DNA of 10,083 bases from contig CALEPT010000053.1 of NCBI GenBank assembly GCA_937910385.1, forward strand, positions 1 to 10,083, in the 5' to 3' direction. Source of the DNA: an uncultured Ruminococcus sp. Lineage in GTDB: Bacteria > Bacillota > Clostridia > Oscillospirales > Ruminococcaceae. Positions 1-6,000 of this stretch are shown here, in pieces; within the stretch, counting starts at the first letter, position 1, and the number at the start of each line of letters is the position of its first letter. A program made the translations under genes and the position numbers. The notes beneath the pieces were generated by a model that was not told where the DNA came from, did not search any database, and saw only the letters and a list, made by a program, of their open reading frames with translations.

Positions 1-3000
1 GCCGCTGATGATTGCGTAAGCGAAGGTGATTGCTGTGATAGCTTGCGAGGTGCGGATTGCAGACTTGAAGGTGAAGCATATGTAAGTGCATATGCTACGC
101 TTGCCATACTATTATTATATGTTGTATCAACAGATATAGATGAAGCTTTATATCCGCTTGGAAATGTAATAGTTACACTTTGCGTCCTTGGATTTGTACC
201 TGAATTATCATCATTTATTGTTGCAGTAATACCATTTTTTGTAGCAGTAAGAACTTGGCTACCATCTTCAATTGTCAAATCTGTACCACTATAGTTTTGT
301 CCATAAAAACCAATTTTAAATTGTGTATTAGTACCTGATTCAGATGTTATATTAACAAAACTTCCGCCCCATGTCCCTTGATCTGTATAAGTAAGTACTA
401 ATTCGCCCAGTTCCTTATCAGTGTCAAAAGTCAAACTGCCATAAGGTGTTAATGTTCCTGTTACCGCACTGCTCTGTACCGTAACCGTTATATCGTGGCT
501 TGTATTGTCTTCGGTTCTTGTGATAGTTATCGTAGTAGAACCTGCCGCAACACCTGTAACATTACCGTCGGAATCGACTGTAGCTACGCTTGTGTCATTT
601 GACTGATAAGTGAACGTTCCGTAAGACGGTGTAATACTGATCTGAGCGGATTCTCCTTCTGCAATTTCGATATCATCTGCCGTAAAATCAGGAAGATCAA
701 CTGTCACAGAAACCGCATTTGAATCAAGCGTTTCTCCGTTGTAGAGGTAATGGGCAGTTATATTTGCCGTACCGCCGTTTACAACGGTCATCACGCCGTT
801 TTCGTCGATCGTGATAACGTTCGTATTACTGCTTGTAAATGAAACATTCGCATCACTTGCACTAAGCGCAGTCTCTGCTCCTCCCGGCGGAGTAAACATA
901 ATGCTTGCTATGCTCGGAGTTGCTTCTCCCGCTGTTACCGTAGTATTATTCAACGTAAGAGTAAGCTGCGGATCATCTACGATCTGCACCGTTAATGCTA
1001 TTGTCTGATCATCAGCGTCAGTAAATGTTATCGTTGCCGTATCGCCCACAGAAGCTCCGGCTGCGGGAGTGATAGTCCATGTTTTCTTTGAACTGTCTGT
1101 TGTGGGAGTATTTATTGCAGTGCCGTCTACGCTCGCATTCACCGGCTTATTGGAGGTTATAGTGTAACCTGCCGAGCTTACCGGAATGGATATCGTGCTG
1201 CCGGCTTCCTCACTCAACGCAAGTGTAAGTGAATTTTGCTGAGCACTTGAAGAATCAGCAACTGTTTCACGGTGTATGCGAACTGTTATTTCATCAGCTG
1301 AATGATCTTCTTCATCATTCCATGTCTTTTTAACGCTTATGCCGATCGTTTTTATCTTGTTCGTTATCGTTACAGTTCCGCTTTCGCCAGCCAGCTGACC
1401 ATTATTTGCATAGGTAACAGCTTCAATGTACTTATTGCTGTCTCCCGACAGTGTGTAATAAGTTCCGTCGCCGCTGAGCACGTGTGTGCCCTGTTCCTTG
1501 ATATAGTATACATATTCAACACCAAGTGAATTTTTCTCGGGAAGCTCGTCAAGTGCAAGCTTATAGCCGTCAGACTTCGACAAGGTGTATGTGCCATAAA
1601 GCGTTCCTGAGAACTGTGAGCTTATATCTGCGTCTTCACCCGGCATTGAGATGTTGGTCGGGTTTGTGATGGTTTCCGAACCGCTTGTGTACTTAGCATT
1701 TATCGCATTGAAGAATGCTGCTGCGATAGCCGCATAGCCTTCTGCATTCGGATGACAGCCGTCTGCAAGCATTGTTTCTGTTTCGCCAAGAGCGTTTCCG
1801 CTCGAATCGATGACATCAACAGCTGAATTAACGTCAACTAACGTTATATTATAGCCCTCGTCTATCAGATCATTAACGACCTGTATGATAGCCGTGTTAT
1901 AAGCATCAACGAGCGCATTTGCCTGTGCCTGCGTCGGGTTAGCATTAGGATACTGAAACCAGCTTAAGATCGTAATGTATGGTATTGTTCCGACATACAG
2001 CTCAAAATCAGTGATACCTGCTGCATCCGCCTTAGTGAATATTGCTCTGACAAGTGTTTCAAACCTATCGGAAGCTCCTGATGATTTACCATGTAATACA
2101 TCATTTGTTCCTGCAAGCAGGTTGAGCTTCGTTACTCCGCTAAAACTGATTTGATCGAGCCTGTCTATCATATCTTGTATTTCGTTGCCGTCAATACCAT
2201 AATTAGATACGGCAGCATTTGTAAAGTCGTTATCTCTCAGCATTTGCTGGAGCTTTGCCCAGTATCTGTCGGATTCCGCAACACCGTTAAATGAACCGTT
2301 CGTGATAGAATCGCCCAAAGCTACGATCTTTAAGTTATTCGGTTTCTCAGTGGTCTGAGAAGAGCCCCCTACCGTTTCCGTTCTGAGTTTCTGATAAACC
2401 TGAACGGTGATCTCATCGGGAAGTGCCGAAGCCATTGCTTCATTGTAATCAGACGAAGTTTCATCTGTTATTATCACATTTCCGGCAGAATCCACCCAGT
2501 TTTTCTTAATAACAAGCTGAGTCGGAATGCTGTTTGTGATAGTAGTTGACTGTCCGGCAGATGTAGTTGTCTTCTTATAGGCAACTGAATAATCATCAGG
2601 TACGACCTTTTCTACTACATAATAGTAATAGTTGGTGTTGTTGCCGTCTGAATAAGGAAGGTCAGTCCACGTTTTCTTCCATACTACCGAGTCGTCTTCC
2701 TGCTTACCAAGAGTCGTCTCATACTCAATGACTGAAGCTTTGAATTCTGCTGTCGAGCCATCACTGAAGGTCACCGTCACATCGGCGCTTCCAAGAGAGC
2801 TTCCTGTTATCGTGAGCGTATTTCCCTCATGGCTGATAGAAATTATACCTGAACCGTCACTTTCAACAGTGGTTATCTCACTGTCATAGGTGTGTGACCA
2901 AGTTTTTCCCTTTTCTATGAGCCGAACATCGTCACTCGACTTTATACTGCTTCCGGTATAAACGCCGGCTATAGCTGCGCCATTGGCAATATTTTCAAGC

Positions 3001-6000
3001 TGTGTGCTTGTAAGATTTGAAAGTGTGGACTGAACGAGCATTACAGTGATAGAATCTTCACTGTGGTCCTCGCCGTTATCACTCCATACCTTCTGGACGA
3101 TAGCATTAGTAGTAGATGAACTCAAGCTTGTATTTATGATCTCAAGAACGCCTGTGCCATCGCTGATCTTTCGTGTCGTTTCAGATGTATATCGCCCGTA
3201 AAGCGCGAGCTGCTGATCTGTTGTGAGTTTTTCAGCGACCTCGAAATTATCAAAGTAGGATAGATCGTAAGTATTTCCGGCTTCGTCTGTTACCGTTTCC
3301 GGAAGAATATACTCATAATTGTCATCGTATGTCAGCTCTGTAACAGGTAAAACAAGCTTTGTTCTGGTAGTACCTTTTATACCATATACCGTGAAGCCTA
3401 CTGCCATTTTTTCGGTAGTTGAGCCTGCCTCATTCGGCGGAGTTACCTCCTTGCCGTTAAGATCTACCCAAAGCTTACGGACCATTATGCCTTCTGAATT
3501 GTTTACCTCGATAACAGTGCCGTCAGTATTAGTGCCGTTCTTTGTGTAAACGGGCTTGAATGGACCTTCTTCTGTACCGTTAAGATATTTTCCGGTCGCT
3601 TCATCATACGTATATGTTACACCGTTCTTATCAGTGTAGGATATCTCTCTTACGAAATAATAGATCGGTGTACCGTTTTTACCGCTCGGGAGATCGCTCC
3701 AAGAAGCGCTTGTGCCTGAACCGTCATTCTTATACGTAATAGTCTGTGTTGCCTGGAAAGTTGCAGGGACGTCAATGTCATCGCTGCTTACCAGCCTGAG
3801 ATTTGTACCTTTTTTGCTTGTTGACCAGTAAAGTCCGAGTACTACTTGTGATTCATCGGGAAGATTTTCCGTAGAGCCGCTGAAACTCTTTTCAGCACTC
3901 AGCTCAATATTCTGATTGTTAGTGATATTGATAGTGCTGTTTTTTAGTATCGACTTCACCTTGCCATTAGCGTCGTCAGGTATTGTTCCGCTGTATTCGT
4001 CGTAATCGTAGTAGAAAATAAATTCCTCATTGCCCGAAAGACCGTTAGACCAATTCGGCTGACGATAATTCTCAGGAGCTGTGACCTCGACGAACTTATA
4101 AAGCGTATGCTCGCTCAGATCAAAGGTATGTACATCTTCCTTATCATTTACAGTAGATGTATCGTCGGTCGCAGCAAATACCAGATCCGCTGCTGCTGCA
4201 GGATACATATCGTCCGATTCCGCATAATTGGTATATGGAGAAGACGGGAATGTAAATTTACGGTATGTACTATCCGCTGTCTCAATTGTCTCTACATTGC
4301 TCGCATAGACCCATTTGCCCTCTACATACTTTGCGACCTTGAATGTTGAACTGAGGTAATTCATTGCATAGTTGCTTACATCGGTCTTGTAGATCTCAGG
4401 ATATCTTTCCGCTTCAGATGTAGCGCTTGAAGTGGTATTCATATCCTGCGAATTGGTAGAGGTTTCGCCGCTTCCGTTATCAGCTTCAAACGATGCCGAG
4501 TTCGAGAACTTGAGAGTATCGCCTACCTCCCAGCCGGTAACAGCATATGTGTATACTATGCGGTATGCTTGCTGATCGGGAACGCTGATATTTAAAACAG
4601 CAATCCTTGGAGTGTACTCATAGCACGCTTCAATCTTAGTAATAAGAATTGGATTTGAACCAGATCTCTTTGTTACGGTCAAGCTGGTCATTGCCGAATC
4701 ATAAGTACAAGAAACACTATCGGTGCCATTAACCTGAAGGTAAGTATAATCGATACTAACTTGGTGGTAGTCATTCCCAATACTTTCCCTATCAAGATAG
4801 AGTATAATTTTTTTCAGTTTTTTTGAGGAGTCTAAAGATATGACATACGAGTCGCCTGTATTGTTTAAGGTGGTCCCTGGTAACTCAACTATATCAAATT
4901 CTGGCTCAGTACCCGCCTCAATGTAGTCAATGGTATAACTATAGTCTCCTCCGCTGAGAGGACTGCTCTCATCGACAACGCCGTCCACTATCGGATAAAC
5001 GTTTATTGAATAGAGCGTCAGATCCAAATCGTCGAGAGTCTTGCTTCCTCCGTCGAAGGATACTGCATCGGTGATATCTATCATTCCCGTATTGGAAAGC
5101 TTCTTACCGTTGGGATTGATGTCGATAGAGTAGTTAAGATATCCGCCTACAGCACCCTTATACGCTTGTTTTGTAATAAGATCATCATCGATCTCAGTGG
5201 ATTCACCTGTTATTCCTACGGAAGCGCTGTATTCTGTCCCGTTCTTGCTTACCTTATTCACAAGCTTGCCGTCTTCATTCAGCGATTGACTGAGCTTTGA
5301 TACAGGTATTGCTGTGTAATAAGTGAATGTATCAGGATCATCATACATTGTAACAGTGAGTGTAGTTCCGTCAGCTGAAGCTGTACCTGCCCAACTGCTG
5401 GAATAAAAATCAACAGTATATGATCCCCACGATATGGTGGGCTTATAATCAGAAAGCGAGGAGTCCTCACCGGTGATATAAACAGCATTATCAGGAAGAG
5501 TATCTATATACGTTTCGGAGGATTTTGCTTTATTCATCAGAATATTCCACCGGAACATATAACACTTTGTGGGTGTTCCGTCAATATTTACTGTCGCGAT
5601 CGGAATAGAACCAGAATCGATTTGCGTGATCCTGTTTCCGCTGGAATCAACCGCTACCTTACCAAAATCCTGATCGGACTTATTCGTAAGTGTAAAGTTT
5701 CCATTGGAGGTAGCTGCTACGGGGTCGCTTGTATAGGTCAGTGTATAGCCGCTTGAAGCGTCCGTTACTTCTTCTATCTTATAATAGTACTTTGTAACTG
5801 TTTCGTTTTCATACTTCCACTGTGGAAAATCATCATCAAGAGTATAACCGTCCTGAGCGTTTGAAGAACTTGCACTCAGAGTATATTCTCCGAATTCCGT
5901 CCATACGGGAGTATCCGGAAGAGTACCGTCAGCATTGGCTTCTGCCTGATATATCTTTACGGTTATCGTGTCAGGTCTGCCGCCGAAAGCATTTTTGCTG

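Noticed and set aside
1..110. Variable region of a diversity-generating retroelement
   Set aside because: There are repeats and odd codon use, but no second template-like copy, no reverse transcriptase and no C-type lectin-like fold in the window.
1370..1597. Minus-strand ORF in another frame, and 5279-5488 likewise
   Set aside because: They overlap the giant gene on the same strand in a wrong frame, with no start signals and implausible composition.
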